Positions 33,018 through 45,305 are shown, numbered from the stretch's first letter. The stretch is DNA of 64,000 nucleotides from Cryptomeria japonica (GCF_030272615.1 NC_081407.1:137708897-137772896), one strand, 5' to 3'. Numbers and translations are program-made. Notes: generated by a model from the letters alone, not told the origin.

Positions 33018-34140
33018 TGTTGGCATTTTTGATGATTATGTTGTGATTGTCATTGATGGACACACACTTACATTGAGATCATTTTTGTATGTATTAATTA
33101 AAGCTCAACCGGTACATGTTCCAACTGGTATGATGCATTATAGTCCTTAGACTATTGGTGTTTTGCAGAAAGTGATTCGATCTGAAGCGGTATGTTGACC
33201 CCAAGTGGTTCGAGGATCTCAAGCGGTATGAGAAGGATCAAAGCGGCAGAACACATATTTCCCAGTCTTCATTTTGTCAAATCGGAAACCGGTATTTTGC
33301 TTGAACCGGTAATACTCTGTGATGAGTTACCTACAGACATTTTGCGATGAGTTACCATCCACTGATTGTTTGACGATGCCGACACTTTAACGGTGCTTTT
33401 TGTGTCGTGTTACAGAATATGTCTAGATGCATTGAACCTAGGAAATTGTATTGTAATCCTATTGGACCGACATGAAATCAGATTCCTTTATAAGGACATC
33501 ATGTCTAGGGTTTTAAGGTTGTTGCTATTGTTGATGTTGTTGCTAGGGTTTAAAGTGGTTGATGAGTTAGAGAGAATATGAATGTGTAGAAGAATGAAGT
33601 AATGCTGGAATGCATTAGGAACAAGCTATCAAGGATCTAATCAAGCAATTTGTGCTATTTGCTAGATCACTCACTTGTTGATTACTCACATCTTCGACAA
33701 GTTTGTAGCCCTTAATCGGGTAGGCCCAAAAGCCTCTTGTAAATCCTCTAACAAGGTGGTTCACATCTGTGGATCTAAAATCCTCTAGCAAGGTCGTCTT
33801 TAATCGGACTTATCTCCTAACAGAGATTGAGATTCCTAACAGGATCTATTCTGGTAAAGAACATTGTATGACCTTAACCGGTTTGGTTCGTATTCTATAG
33901 ATAGTTACTTGTGAGTTCCATCTCATCGTGGTTTTTCCCATTTGGGTTTCCACGTGAAAATCTCTTGTGTTATGGTGTTTGTGCTTCTGTGGGTGAATGC
34001 ATTATTTGCTATTTGGTTTGCATGTGTGCTAACCGGTTTGTCTGCTAAACTGATTTACCGGTTTACTGTTAGTCTAGAAAAGTCTTTAAGTGCAAAGATT
34101 TTTGGCATACTAATTCACCCCCACCTCTTAGTATTCATCA
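33018..34140 (+). repeat. 5' LTR of the second Copia-type element
   Basis: 1123 bp, TGTTGGC...TTCATCA. TATA box TTTATAAGG at 33487-33495. ACCGGT or ACCGG words are frequent. It aligns throughout with 39439-40592. The end AATTCACCC...CTCTTAG is typical of this LTR class. Confidence 0.93.
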
Positions 34141-34142
34141 AT

Positions 34143-34155
34143 TGGTATTAGAGCC
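34143..34155 (+). other. Primer-binding site
   Basis: TGGTATTAGAGCC starts two bases after the LTR end and differs at one base from the initiator tRNA-Met site TGGTATCAGAGCC. Confidence 0.85.
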
Positions 34156-34178
34156 TACCTTTCTATAAGTTTAACCAC

Positions 34179-35306
34179 TTGGAAAGAGATATGGGGGAAT
34201 ACACATTGAGGGAACTTACTCATCGGCTCACTCAGTCTGAGCAAGCCTATGATGATCTTATGGTAAAAAATAAGGCATCTCAAGCAAAGAGGAGAGAACA
34301 TGCTGAAAAGCTGATGGAGCTATCTGAAAATAGTTCCTCTGATGAAGCGGACATGGAAGCCCTGATTCAAGAAGTAGAAAAGCTGAATGAATCCAATTCC
34401 AACCTGAGAAAAGAATTGGAAGGACTAACTATTCGAATGTGTCAAGAGCTTGAGAACCAGAGGAAAGCTGAAGATATGGTCAAAGACAAAGATCATGAAA
34501 ACTCCAAGCTGAAGAAAGAGATCAATGCCCTAACTGCTCAACTCCATGCGAGCAAAGTGGAAAAGGAAGACATGTAAGGATAACTGAACATTGCCATCTT
34601 TGAAAATGAAAACTTGATGGAAAGAAATGCTGCTATTTCCAAAGAACTCTCTAAGTCAAAGGAAATACTTGCTAAGTTCAACAAGAGTACTGTCAAGCTA
34701 GAGCAAAAGCTTGAATCTGCCAAACCTGTCAAGAATACTGATGGACTTGGTTATTCCGGTCATGAGGAAGGTGAGACCTCTGGTACAAGTGCTGGAGCAT
34801 CAAAGAAACAACTGACATCAAAGGATAAAGGTAAAAAAAAGTTTAAACCTATTTGCTTTAACTGTCTTAAAGAAGGACATACTGCAAATGTGTGTAGGAG
34901 TAAGGCTTACAATAATTTTTCTTATTTCCTAAATGATAAGCCTAGATCCTATAAATTCAATGGTAACTGTTATGCATGCAACAAGTTTGGGCATAGAGCA
35001 TCTGAATGCAGGTCTGTTATGAACAACACTAGAAGATATCCTTAGAGGACCCAAGGAGTTGGTCCTGAACCTTTTGTGAACCAGAATCACAACCGGTTTA
35101 ATGCCTTCAATCATCAGTCAAGAAATGGTGGCTATCAAGCTGCAATCGGATGGAGAGCAAACTGTTTGATCTATCATAATTATGGTCACATTGCTGCAAC
35201 ATGCAGAAGGAAGAACGACAACATGAATAATGGACCTTGGAGAGCACCTGGATTGGTCTGCTATCACTGCAACAAATTGGGTCACATTGCCAGATTCTGC
35301 AGATAA
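34179..35306 (+). pseudogene. gag: Gag-like protein with coiled coil and four zinc knuckles, three stops
   Basis: One frame runs from MERDMGEYTL to a stop at 35304-35306, about 375 codons, broken by stops at 34577, 34583 and 35045. Residues 1-190 are strongly helical and charged (LTQSEQAYDDL, ELEGLTIRMCQELENQRKAE), fitting a coiled coil. Then come four CCHC motifs. CFNCLKEGHTANVC (about 34854-34895), CYACNKFGHRASEC (about 34968-35009) and CYHCNKLGHIARFC (about 35259-35300) are intact. The third, near 35162-35203, has Tyr for the second Cys. Such knuckles bind the element's RNA in virus-like particles. The usual UBN2 N-terminal half of Copia Gag is not seen, so the protein starts late or the element lost that part. 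No protease follows. Confidence 0.82.
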
Positions 35307-35913
35307 AAAAAAAACATATCGGATGATATACCGTCACTTTGGAAGGAAAGATTGATATTGATACTATTCAAGTGGATATGAACAAAACCTGGAAGAAGAA
35401 ACTAGCAGTGTTACAAGAAGAACTAGTTTTTGCACCTAGTGTGGAAATAACAGAACCGACAAACTAAGCTTCATAAAAGCTTAGGGGGAGCAAACGGTGA
35501 AATGTTTCAAACCCCTAGTTTACACCGGTAAAAGACCTTAACCGATATGCGATACCTGTCATTTGGCGGAAGACCGGAAATGGTAAAATGCAAATTAGGG
35601 TTTACGCCCTAATGGTGGAGCATTAATTACGGTTGGTGAGGAATATGCTTAAAAGGAATTTTTCAAATCATTTCTCACTATTAGTTTTTGAAGCGAAGAA
35701 GGTTTTCAAGTGCAGAGCGATGATAAAGTGATTTGTGCTGCGATTCAGAGAAAGTTGGAAACCTTGAAGGAGATTCAAAAGCAAATTGCAAACGGTCGAG
35801 AGAAGAAAGCAAAGCGGTGATTCTGCAATTGACGGAGTGTGAGGTGAAGCAGAATCTGAAATCCCTAAATTCACAATTTCCAAAAGGTATTTCTCAATTT
35901 TTCAGTTTTAATC
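35307..35913 (+). other. Spacer between gag and the second ORF
   Basis: The start is A-rich (35307-35316). AAGCTTCATAAAAGCTT (35467-35483) is a small palindrome directly before a polypurine word, TTAGGGGGAGC (35481-35491). Such a tract inside the element resembles the one near the 3' LTR. The stretch then becomes less A+T-rich and could hold the leader of a separate transcript for the second ORF, but no certain TATA box is seen. Confidence 0.5.
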
Positions 35914-38900
35914 ATGGCTTCCGCATCTCATGATAGTTCTAGTGCAACTGTCGATTCTATGGATTTCATTCAAAGAAAATCAAAATATAATGCTTTGTCA
36001 CAAGTACCGGCTGGGGTTATAGTAGAAGAAGAGATTTCAAATTATATAGACTGCAAAATCGAAGACCTAGGGTCTCTTGTGATCCATTTGCAGCTAGTTC
36101 TATTCTGTGGGAAAGATAAAAGATCAAACTAGAGTATAGCATCTTGGAGAAGAAGAAAATTCATAATGCGGTTTACTTCCTAGAGAATTTCACAGATGAC
36201 CATATTAGGATCATCCTGAGCAGAGTTCATGGTGACAAGATGTACCTGGAGAGAACGCATGATATCACTCCACAAGCTGTTCATGCCATCACCGGTTTCT
36301 GCAATACAGGGGAAGTGCCAGCCCTTAGGAAGGTCAGCAAGACGGAAATGTCCAAGTTCACCAGTTCAGTGAGCGACTCACGGGGAATGACTATTAATTA
36401 CATCAAGGATGACCTCGTGAAATATGCGTGCATGGTGATTGGATATCAGACGTTCTCAGTCAGTAGAATTAACTCTGCATCTGCTATAGCAGTAAATGCT
36501 GCTTACCGGATGATCAAGGAAGATGCATCATTTGACCTCTACACCAGTATGCAAAGGCAACTCCTGTTGAACCTGAAATCAATCAAACATGATAATGCAT
36601 TGAAGTTCAAGTTTGGTTAGCTACTAGTTGGATTATTCTTTTATTTTCAAGGTTACTTCCCAGGAGTGTGAGACATTCAGTAGTCTACGGACCAACCGGT
36701 TACCAAGCAGATCAAAGAAAGTCTACAAGCAGTCGGAACCGGTTACCCTGATGTTCTAAACAAGTACTTTGATGAGTTCAGAAGCAAGATGAGCCTAAGG
36801 ATGAGGATATTCGGTGACATTGTCAAGAAGTATGAAGATGATATTTGCTTTATCATCAAAGTGGATCAATGCATAATGGAGGCCGTTGAGCCTAGACAGG
36901 AAGAAGTGGAGCCTATGGGCTATGAGGTGATGTATGATATGTTGGATGGGTATACTTCTACCCTGATTGCCTCACCCCTAGATCCCAAGGCAAAGAGAAC
37001 CGACAACTATTTGGAAAGGGTTGCATCGGTTGAAGAATTCCCTGACAAGAAAGGAAAGGCACTGCCTTCGGCATCGACACTGGTTACTGCAGCCAATCCC
37101 AAGGTGACCAAGCGGTCACCTGCAAAGAAGAAACTGGTAGCGGCACCTACCAAAGTCTTCGAGAGAAAGAGGAAGACAAGGAATGCCTCACCAGACTCAG
37201 AAGAAATTGTGTCCGAGGAAAAACCTAAGAAGACAAGACAAGCAAGGAAAAAGACAAAGAATGAACCAACATCATCAGCACCGGTAAATATTGACATTTC
37301 TTCCTACAAACCTTTGACACATTGTCAAAGAACTATAAAAAACATTAGGAGAAAAGTGCTGAATGATTTGATTGATTGTTTTGATGACTTTAATGATGAT
37401 GAAAAATAAGCAGTTGAACAAGAAATAATTAAGTACTTATGTGTTAATGACCGGTCGCCTTCAGAAATTAGATCTGAGACACCGGATTCTTTGTATAAGT
37501 CCTTGGACAATAAATGGCACATTGCCATAGAACAGGATCTAGAAATGAGAGAGAAAGTTTTTGTTGAACATTTTCCTGACGTATCAAATTCAAAACTGTT
37601 TGAAGTTATGAATAAATACAAAGGCCTCTTCTTCATGAGAAGAAGAAGACTCCTGTTACTGGAAGGGAAGGGTCAAGAAGTGCTCAATAATACACACACT
37701 CTTTCTCTAGAAGCTCTTAAGATGCATAGAGTCGCTGAAGCCAATAGGAAGGTTGAACAAGAACCGACAATAACTAAACTGGATGAAGTGTTTGACAATG
37801 AAGCAAACCTGGTTACTGAACCCATAGACACTATTGATGTCGATGCTCTGGATGGAGAGGATGTTGCTCAGGGTACACCATCGGAAGCAACAGGACATGA
37901 GAAGCAGGCAGAACAGGTAGATAAGCAAAAGGAAACTGAGGACAAAAAGGAGGAAGTAAAGAAGCAAGCGGAGAAGAAGAAAGCAGAAGAGGAAAAGAAG
38001 GAGAATGAAGAGGAGAAGAAGAAGAAGGAAGAGGAGAAGAATAAAGCAGAAGAGGAAAATAAGAAGAATGAAGAGGAGAAGAAGAAAAAGGATGAAGAGG
38101 AGAAGAAGAAAAAGGAAGAGGACAAGAAGAAGAAGGAAGAAGATGAGGAGAAACGGAAACATGAAGAAAAGAGAAAAGAAGATGAGAAGAAGAGAAAGGA
38201 AGAGGAGAAGAAGAAGGCAAAGGAGGATAAGGAAGAGGAAAAGAGAAAATAAGCGGAGAAGAAGAAGGCAGAGGAAGACAAGGAAGCAGAAGTGGAAAAG
38301 AGCACACAGATGGAGACACCTAAGGCAACTGGTAGTCAAGCCAAACCGGCTGACCTCACTAGTCCTATTGACCTCCAGTCTGCAAGCGAAATGGAGCTGC
38401 TACAGAGCATTAAGGTTGCTTAAGAACACCTTGAGGTGTTAAGGAGGAAGAAGGAGGAAGATGTGATCCAAGCTGCGGTGGACACTCTTACCGGTTTGTT
38501 ACCCGACACAAACCTCCCCAGTACTGACTCATCATTAGCCCAATTGAATCTCCTATGCACAGTAGTGGATGATCAAGTGCAGAGCTTAGAGGAGGTAGCA
38601 GAGGCAAATGCCAAGAAAGAGCATCAAAAGGCTCTCAACATTGCCCTAGTGAAGAAGCTTAATGAGCTTCAGTCTGAACTGCAAAAAGCATAGAAGGATA
38701 TAAGGAATGCTCTGGATGAGGGGAATCTTCTACTCAGCAAGATTTGCCAACCCCATCTGTTCTGTGACGATGTACTTGCACAGAAGCAAAAGCTTTAATA
38801 TGAATTGCAGTTATATATGAGCACCTTCAAGCTACTGTATGACTCTTTTACAACTTATGGGCAAACTATTCACTGGTTTCACATCCAGTTTGCCAAAATA

Positions 38901-39176
38901 GAGTTGGAAATAAGCAACCGGACTCGAGATTTGCAGGAACTCCAACTGGTTCTACTCCCACGCCTGCAGATACTTCAGAAATGTTATTTAAATCTGGATG
39001 CCTTAATGGTGACTCAAGAGATGAGCACACTAGATTGCATGGAAGAACAGGTCTCCCAGATACAGACATACAAAGAAGTGGCAACCTCCCTACTTGAGTC
39101 TTGGTCTTTATCTATGAAACAATTCTTGCGAGACTTTAAATCTGTTTTTGACAAGTTTTATTCCCTATTGTCATAA
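35914..39176 (+). pseudogene. Large K/E-rich ORF of unknown function (about 1090 codons), broken
   Basis: It starts MASASHDSSS at 35914. One frameshift lies near 36120; from 36144 to the stop at 39174-39176 everything is in one frame, with stops near 36618, 36673, 36685, 37407, 38250, 38418, 38691 and 38797. I do not recognise the N-terminal 350 residues (YFLENFTDDHIRIILSRVHG, GYQTFSVSRINSASAIAVNA). A basic part follows (KRKTRNA, KKTRQARKKTK, about 37160-37270). A strikingly long run of K/E-rich repeats at 37940-38270 (KKKEEEKNKAEEENKKNEEE) would form a single helix or coiled coil. The C-terminal 250 residues are helical (SLEEVAEANAKKEHQKAL). It occupies the place of pol and ends 260 bp before the 3' LTR. 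Sirevirus-type elements can carry a coiled-coil env-like ORF; that is a weak parallel only. Confidence 0.7.
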
Positions 39177-39438
39177 ACTCTTATTCTTTTAATGCCATAG
39201 GTGTTAGTCTGTACTATTTTGTTGTCATTGTTGGCAAAGGGGGAGAAGTATAAATTCTGAATGTTTTGATGTATACTCTCATGTTATTTCTGTTAAGAAG
39301 TAGTATACATTGTATTTTCTGCAAAAGGGATAGTGTATATGCTTAGGGGGAGTAATTTTGATTTTGGCATATTTTTGTTGTAAAACACTTAGATGTCAAA
39401 ATTTCCTAAGTGTTGCCATCAATGCCAAAGGGGGAGAT
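39177..39438 (+). other. 3' untranslated end with three polypurine tracts
   Basis: CAAAGGGGGAGAAG (about 39235-39248), GCTTAGGGGGAG (39341-39352) and CAAAGGGGGAGA (39426-39437) are present. The last is one base from the LTR start and is the likely working primer. The second repeats the word found at 35480-35491. Confidence 0.75.
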
Positions 39439-40592
39439 TGTTGGCATTTTTGATGATTATGTTGTGATTGTCATTGATGGACACACACTTACATTAAGAT
39501 CATTTTTGTATGTATTAATTAAAACTTAACCGGTACATGTTCCAACCAGTATGATGCATTATAGTCCTTAGACTATTGGTGTTTTGCAAAAAGTGATTAC
39601 CGATTTGAAACGATATGTTGACCCCAAGCGGTTTAAGGATCTCAGGCGGTACGAAGGATCAAAGCGACAAAACACATATTTCCCAGTCTTCATTTTGTCA
39701 AACCGGCAACCGGTATTTTGCTTGAACCGGTATTTTGTATGAACCAGTAATACTCTGTGATGAGTTACCAACCGACTTTTTGTGATGAGTTACCATCCAC
39801 CGATTGTTTGACAGTGCTGACACTTTAACAGTACTTTTTGTGTCATGTTACAGAATATGTCTAGATGCATTGGACTTAGGAAATTGTATTGTAATCGTAT
39901 TGGACTGACATGAAATCAGATTCCTTTATAAGGACATCATGTCTAGGGTTTTGAGGTTGTTTCTATTGTTGATGTTGTTTCTAGGGTTTAAGGTGGTTGA
40001 TGAGTTAGAGAGAATATGAATGTGTAGAAGACTGAAGTAATACTAGAATGCATTAGGAATGAGCTATCAAGGATCTAATCAAGCAATCCATGCTATTTGC
40101 TAGATCACTCACTTGTTGATTACTCACATCTTTGACAAGTCTGTAGCCCTTAACCGGGTAGGCCCAAAAGCCTCTTGTAAATCCTCTAACAAGGTGGTTC
40201 ACATCTGTGGATCTAAAATCCTCTAGCAAGGTAGTCTTTAATCCGACTTATCTCCTAACAGAGATTGAGATTCCTAATAGGATCTGTTCTGGTAAAGAAC
40301 ATTGTATGACCTTAACCGGTCTGACCTTAACTGGTCTGGTTCATATTCTGTAGATAGTTACTTGTGAGTTCCATCTCACCATGGTTTTTCCCATTTGGGT
40401 TTCCACGTCAAAATCTCTTGTGTTATGGTGTTTTTGTTTTTGTGGGTGAATGTATTATTTGCTATTTGGTTTGCATGTGTGCTAACCAGTTTGTCTGCTA
40501 AACTAATTTACCGGTTTACTATTAGTCTAGCAAAGTGTTTAAGTGAAAAGATTTTTGGCATACTAATTCACCCTCCCTCTTAGCATTCATCA
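39439..40592 (+). repeat. 3' LTR of the second Copia-type element
   Basis: 1154 bp. It aligns with 33018-34140, with scattered substitutions and a small extra piece near 40315-40340 (a repeat of the ACTGGTCTG phrase). It is followed by ATTAG (40593-40597). Confidence 0.93.
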
Positions 40593-40597
40593 ATTAG

Positions 40598-41089
40598 TTA
40601 TTTATTTTGACATTGAACCAAAATGTAATTTTTCTTGTCCATCTTGAACCAAATATCAAATGAAATGATATCAAAGTTGTGTGTGTTTCAACCAAACATA
40701 AAATACATGATTATTTGTCATTGCAATAATGCTATTGCTGTCACAATGAATAGTAGACACACACACACACACAAGCTAAAGAGAGAGCCACAATTTCTTG
40801 TTTCTTATTACCAAAATACAAATATAAATTCAAGCGAAAAAACATAATTAAATGTTCATTTTTTATCATTTATTGAACCAACTCAATCGTAATTTATAAT
40901 CCATAGGTTCACATTTTTTAGTGGAAGAATAATTGATGCCAAAGTTTTGTGTATCACTCACGTACTTTAATTTTTTTTATAACAACTATATTGAGACTTG
41001 TGTGGATCTTGTATGAATTTAGAGCTAAGGCTCATTGCATACATTATATTAGGTCATCAATCTCCCAACCAAACTTTAATGTAAAGTAG
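40598..41089. other. A+T-rich spacer; no gene seen
   Basis: A short (AC)n run at 40752-40772. The part from about 40900 on may belong to the decayed Copia fragment that follows. Confidence 0.5.
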
Positions 41090-41890
41090 CATCCACCTTA
41101 GGACTTTCATCTTCCTTAGTTTCTCAATAAGTGCTAAGGGAGTTGTAATTGTTATGTATGTTTCTTATAGCATTGTCACATAGTTTGAGAAATGAAAATA
41201 CCTTCTCATTTTTGTTGCACTTCCATAATAAGAAATAATGCATTAGCCTCAAATCTAACATTTTAAATTCTTTGTTCAATTCTACTTGAATTTTTTTCAT
41301 TATAGTATTATTAATATCTATATCAAATAAGATTATCAACATAAATGCAAACAATGAGATTTTTTTTGCCAACATGTTTGACATATAAGGTTGGCTCTAA
41401 GTGGCTTCTACTATAAACCTTATTCAAGAAATAACTATGAATCCTTGCATACATAGACAAGGGGCCTCCTTCAACCCATATATAACTTTTTCCAACTTGT
41501 AAATCAACAATTATTTGTTTAGAGTTTCATATCCTTTTGGTTGTTCCATATAGACTTCCCCATTTATATAACCATTAAGGAAGTCCAATTTTTCTCCCAC
41601 CTAATATATAGGCCACTTGTATCATGCAACAATTGCTCTAGTATAATTCTATGTGTTTGTGCAAATGTCTTGGCAAATAATCTTATCTTATGCCATTTCA
41701 TAGAAGCATCAACACAATGTTTTATCTTATAAATCCATTTCACATCAATCACTTGTTTATATTTGAGAAGTTACACTAATTCTCATGTAATATTTTTGTC
41801 AATTTATTTCATCTTTTCATTCTTAGAATCAATCCATACTTTCTCTTTTACCACTTCTTCATATACAAAATGTTCAACTTAAATTTGACT
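41090..41890 (-). pseudogene. Copia reverse transcriptase fragment, heavily decayed
   Basis: On the minus strand, DVKWIYKIKHCVDASMKWHK (41750-41690) corresponds to the start of Copia RT. Further on come pieces such as FMLIILFDIDINN and LNKEFKMLDLRLMHYFL (about 41345-41200), the stretch around and after the YVDD box. Many stops and frameshifts separate them. The YVDD box itself is changed to LFDID. No LTRs or other domains were found nearby, so this is an isolated relic. Confidence 0.75.
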
Positions 41891-43110
41891 AAGAAAAGAA
41901 AACCTAACAAACTTTAAATTGATAAATTTCATTTAGGTTTCAACATTTTTTAAATAGATTAGTGCCTAATTTTTACGTCTTAAAATGATGTGTAATGTTT
42001 GAATTTTCACAAATAGTGCCTTATTTGGCAACATAGTCATACACAACTATTAGAATACTAGACAAAAAGTTACAAAAAAATAGATGATATTGTGAAAATA
42101 TATCTAGTTATTAATCTTTAATCAAAATCATGAATATTTCCATACAACATAGAGAAGACAAGTACAAAAACAAATTTTCATTGATTTAACATGTAATGAC
42201 ATTTATCTAATCTGTATTACACTAACACTAGCAAATGTTGTGAAGAAGGATATCAAAAAGAAACCTATCATTTTATTATGTTTAAGACCTTTCAAAATGT
42301 TTACAAATGATCAAGAATACATGTTATTACAAATATATTATATTATAGCTACCCATCCACAAGTTTTTAAGTGACAAAACTAATATAAAATTAATTAGTA
42401 ATTGTGGAAACCTAGGAAGCTTTTCTCCTTTGTTCTATGAAAATAAAAAGTGACCAACCCTTTTAATCTATGAGTAAGATCAATATATAGCTCTACAACT
42501 TGGATACGTGAACTACAAAAGAGGAAATTTATAAATTTAGTGTCACACATATTCACTATGTCCTAGTTATCATAATGATAAATTCCTTAGGTAGATAATG
42601 TCCTTTTAAGATTTGCATGCTCTAAGAAAGTGATAAAATAATTCTTTGCATTGATGGCCTACATATTTAGAGTGATGAGATACTAAGGATGCCCATGAAA
42701 TCTACCAAAAACAAGGGTATAGATATAGGATTGAGCATCTACCCTAGTAAATTAGGACATGTAGGAGCCAATCCTAGAACCATGAAAAAATGATCTCTAA
42801 GGTTGTAGAACATGCTAGTCACCATCAAGATCTTGTCACATGGAAACTTATCATTGATTTTCTCACTAGCAACATCCAAACCTACATAGGAAATGATAGG
42901 AAAATCTATAAAATATATGTGAAAAGTATTAGAGATGGCATGAGAATCCATTCCTTATATTATTTAATTTCTTCCATTAAAACCATCACCATGGAACTAT
43001 TTTGTATCAAATGTATTTCTTTGGTGAAAATAGACAATTCTAGGATTTTTCTAGTAGGTGCAAGGCCAAATGATCTAATTACTAAAAACCATAACTACCC
43101 TTTGCAAATA
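41891..43110. other. A+T-rich spacer; no gene supported
   Basis: Only short frames. The plus-strand frame 42790-43221 (143 codons) is open, but its first 110 codons match nothing I know. Its last part (IQNNRWIDLVELDLPLSPL) leads into the LINE remnant. Confidence 0.5.
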
Positions 43111-43119
43111 ATCAATAAG

Positions 43120-44415
43120 GATTTTTGTCTGAATCAGGTTGGTTGTTGGGTTGTAGATTATATTCAAAATAATAGGTGGATTGACCTTGTGGAGTTGGAT
43201 CTGCCTCTCTCCCCTTTGTAATGTTGGCTTTCTACTATCCACATCCCTGCCTTCCCCAAGGAGGATGCATTGGTGTGGAATGGTTCATCTTCTGGGGCCA
43301 TCTCTATCTCCAATGTTTTCAATTTACAATTGAAAGTGCTTGCTCCTAGACCTTTTTGGGCCCTTGTTTGGAACTCTCATTTGATCCCGAAGGTCAATAT
43401 TTTCTTTTGGCTCTTGGTGCAGAACAAGATTCTTTCCATTAACAACCTTTGCAAGAGGGAAATGACTATCCCCAATTGTCGCTTTCTTTGTAAAGAGGAT
43501 GCTGAGACTTAGATTCTCATCTCTTGATGGGCTACAATTATGTGAAGAATATCTGGTCCTATTTCCTTAATCTTTGGTCATTAGATTGGGTTTTCCTTGC
43601 ATCTCTAGTGGATTGTTGGTTGTAGTGGATTGCCCCTTATTCAAATTCCTCTCTCCTTCTATTGTGGTCGCTTATTCTTCCACATATTTCTTGGGGGGTC
43701 TAGAAAGAGAAAAATAATAGTCTTTAGGAATTTGGAATGCCTGAACCATCTCCTAGCTATGAGAATTCAAAGTGCTATTAAGGAAAATTTCTTGGTGGCC
43801 TGTCCAGGTAAGTGTTTCGATTCCACACTCTCTGTCTCCCCTTCAGATTTGCAAGTGGCTCAAAATTGGACTCTTAATAGGGATATTTCTATCCCTCTTC
43901 AGGGGCTCAAATAGAGTAGTGGTGTGGTCCTCCCCCTCCCTTGGATGGATCAAAATTAATATTGATGGGGTAGACTAAGGGAAACCTTGGGCTTGCTGGT
44001 TGTGGGGGAGTGACTCATGATCACAATGGTAGGTTTGTCTCAACAACGACACTCCCTTTAGAACCTAGACAAACCACTATGCTAAAGCTATGGCAACCTA
44101 CATTGGAGTAAAGATTGCTTTAAAGGGAAACAAAAAGAAAATTTGGTTGGAAAGTGATTCCCTTAATATTGTTAATTGCCTGCGGGGCCTGCAAACCCCT
44201 AGTTGGACTATAAAAAATTTAATTGAAGATACTCTTGAGCTATGCTAAGGTCTATGGATAACTTCACTATCACCCATGTGTTTTGAGAAGGAAACAAAGT
44301 GGTCGATGGGCTGACCAATATTGGAGTTAAGATTAATAATATTAAATGGTGGGGGCCCCATGATGTCATCCCCGTGGATATTAAAAATCTTATCTATGAT
44401 GAATCTTATCTATGA
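43120..44415 (+). pseudogene. LINE (non-LTR) 3' end: RT zinc-binding region and RNase H
   Basis: It starts with NRWIDLVELDLPLSPL, then DALVWNGSSSGAISISNVFN, PRPFWALVWN and KVNIFFWLLVQNKI (43260-43440), the zf-RVT region found after the reverse transcriptase of plant L1-type LINEs. After stops and frame changes, GWIKINIDG (about 43945-43972) opens an RNase H-like domain. Fragments KIWLESDSLNIVNCL and FEKETKWSMGLTNIGVK run to about 44370. The reverse transcriptase core and endonuclease are missing, as expected for a 5'-truncated copy, and the remainder is multiply broken. Confidence 0.75.
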
Positions 44416-44449
44416 TGATTATAGATCATGTTGATGTGGGGGTGCCATC

Positions 44450-45110
44450 ATGAATATTTTGATTTACTTTTCATTTATGTGGAGAATTGGGTTGGGATGT
44501 CTTTTTCACTATATTCTTAGAAAAGGAGGGGTTTGTTTTTTAGCCAAGTCTAGAATCTTTGTGGTTCTTCTATGCTATTTCCTAGAGTTTAGTGGCTTGT
44601 GGCTTGGAAGTTTAAGACAAAATTGTAGGTCCATAATGGGTGGTGACATAAATAGATTAGAGCCCACATCATACGAAAAATAGAGGAATAAGTCAGAGGT
44701 TTTGGATGAAGTGTCTTGGGGTAGAATTATGCCCTACATTGAGAAACTCCATGGCCACGACCCTAGGGCTACTTGGCTCTTCATCAAATGTTGGAATAAT
44801 GGAACCCTTTGGATGTTCAAGGGTGAATTTTTGGTGGATGAGAACCTCATTACTGAGGTTACAGGGAAGCTTATGGAAGGAAGGAAATTTAATAGAGATA
44901 GGAAAGCTTTGGAGGAAGCCCTTGACATCTTCTTCTAGAAGAATGAGAGAGTGAAAGTTTGCCGCATGATTGATGGTGACTACAGTCGTGAGGACCTAAA
45001 ATCCTTGTGGGCGGATGTGGCCAAAGTTATTATGAGGTACTTTGGATGGTTGCTACAAAAGTATTTTTACCTATCACTTCACTATTCTCAACCATTTTTG
45101 GCATGATAGG
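44450..45110 (+). pseudogene. Unidentified ORF remnant next to the LINE
   Basis: Frames at 44450-44683 and 44702-44938 (one continuing past a TAG to about 45040 with NERVKVCRMIDGDYSREDLK) look protein-coding by their amino acid pattern: GRIMPYIEKLHGHDPRATWL, FLVDENLITEVTGKLMEGRK. I do not recognise the family. It may be part of another retroelement into which the LINE inserted, or which inserted behind it. Nothing shows a start or a conserved catalytic site. Confidence 0.4.
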
Positions 45111-45280
45111 TGCATTTTGATTCCATTTTACTTGTTTTGCCTTTGTGTAATTGTGTTGATTCCCACTTCAAGAATCAGATGTCACAACCCTCCTTTATCA
45201 CTTTTTGATTTGATACAATTCTATTATATTTTTGGTTGAGCTATTAAAAATGATTGAATAAATATTATAAAAGAATAAAA

Positions 45281-45305
45281 ATGGACACACACACACACAC
45301 ACACT
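45281..45305. repeat. (AC)n microsatellite
   Basis: Eleven or twelve AC units with a short A-rich lead. Confidence 0.9.

Larger units (their letters stand above)
33018..40592 (+). mobile_element. Second Copia-type element: gag plus large unknown ORF, no pol
   Basis: The LTRs (33018-34140 and 39439-40592) start TGTTGGC and end TTCATCA. The target duplication ATTAG is at 33013-33017 and 40593-40597. PBS is at 34143-34155, and a polypurine tract lies just before the 3' LTR. The interior codes for Gag with four zinc knuckles and then for one very long K/E-rich protein. Protease, integrase and reverse transcriptase are absent. Several polypurine tracts, a coiled-coil second ORF and palindromic ACCGGT words in the LTRs recall Sireviruses, which is an inference. 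It must have relied on a relative for its enzymes. Confidence 0.92.

Noticed and set aside
37707-38339. Long Leu/Phe- and Ser-rich frames on the minus strand, membrane-like
   Set aside because: They are the antisense of the K/E-rich repeats of the second ORF at 35914-39176.
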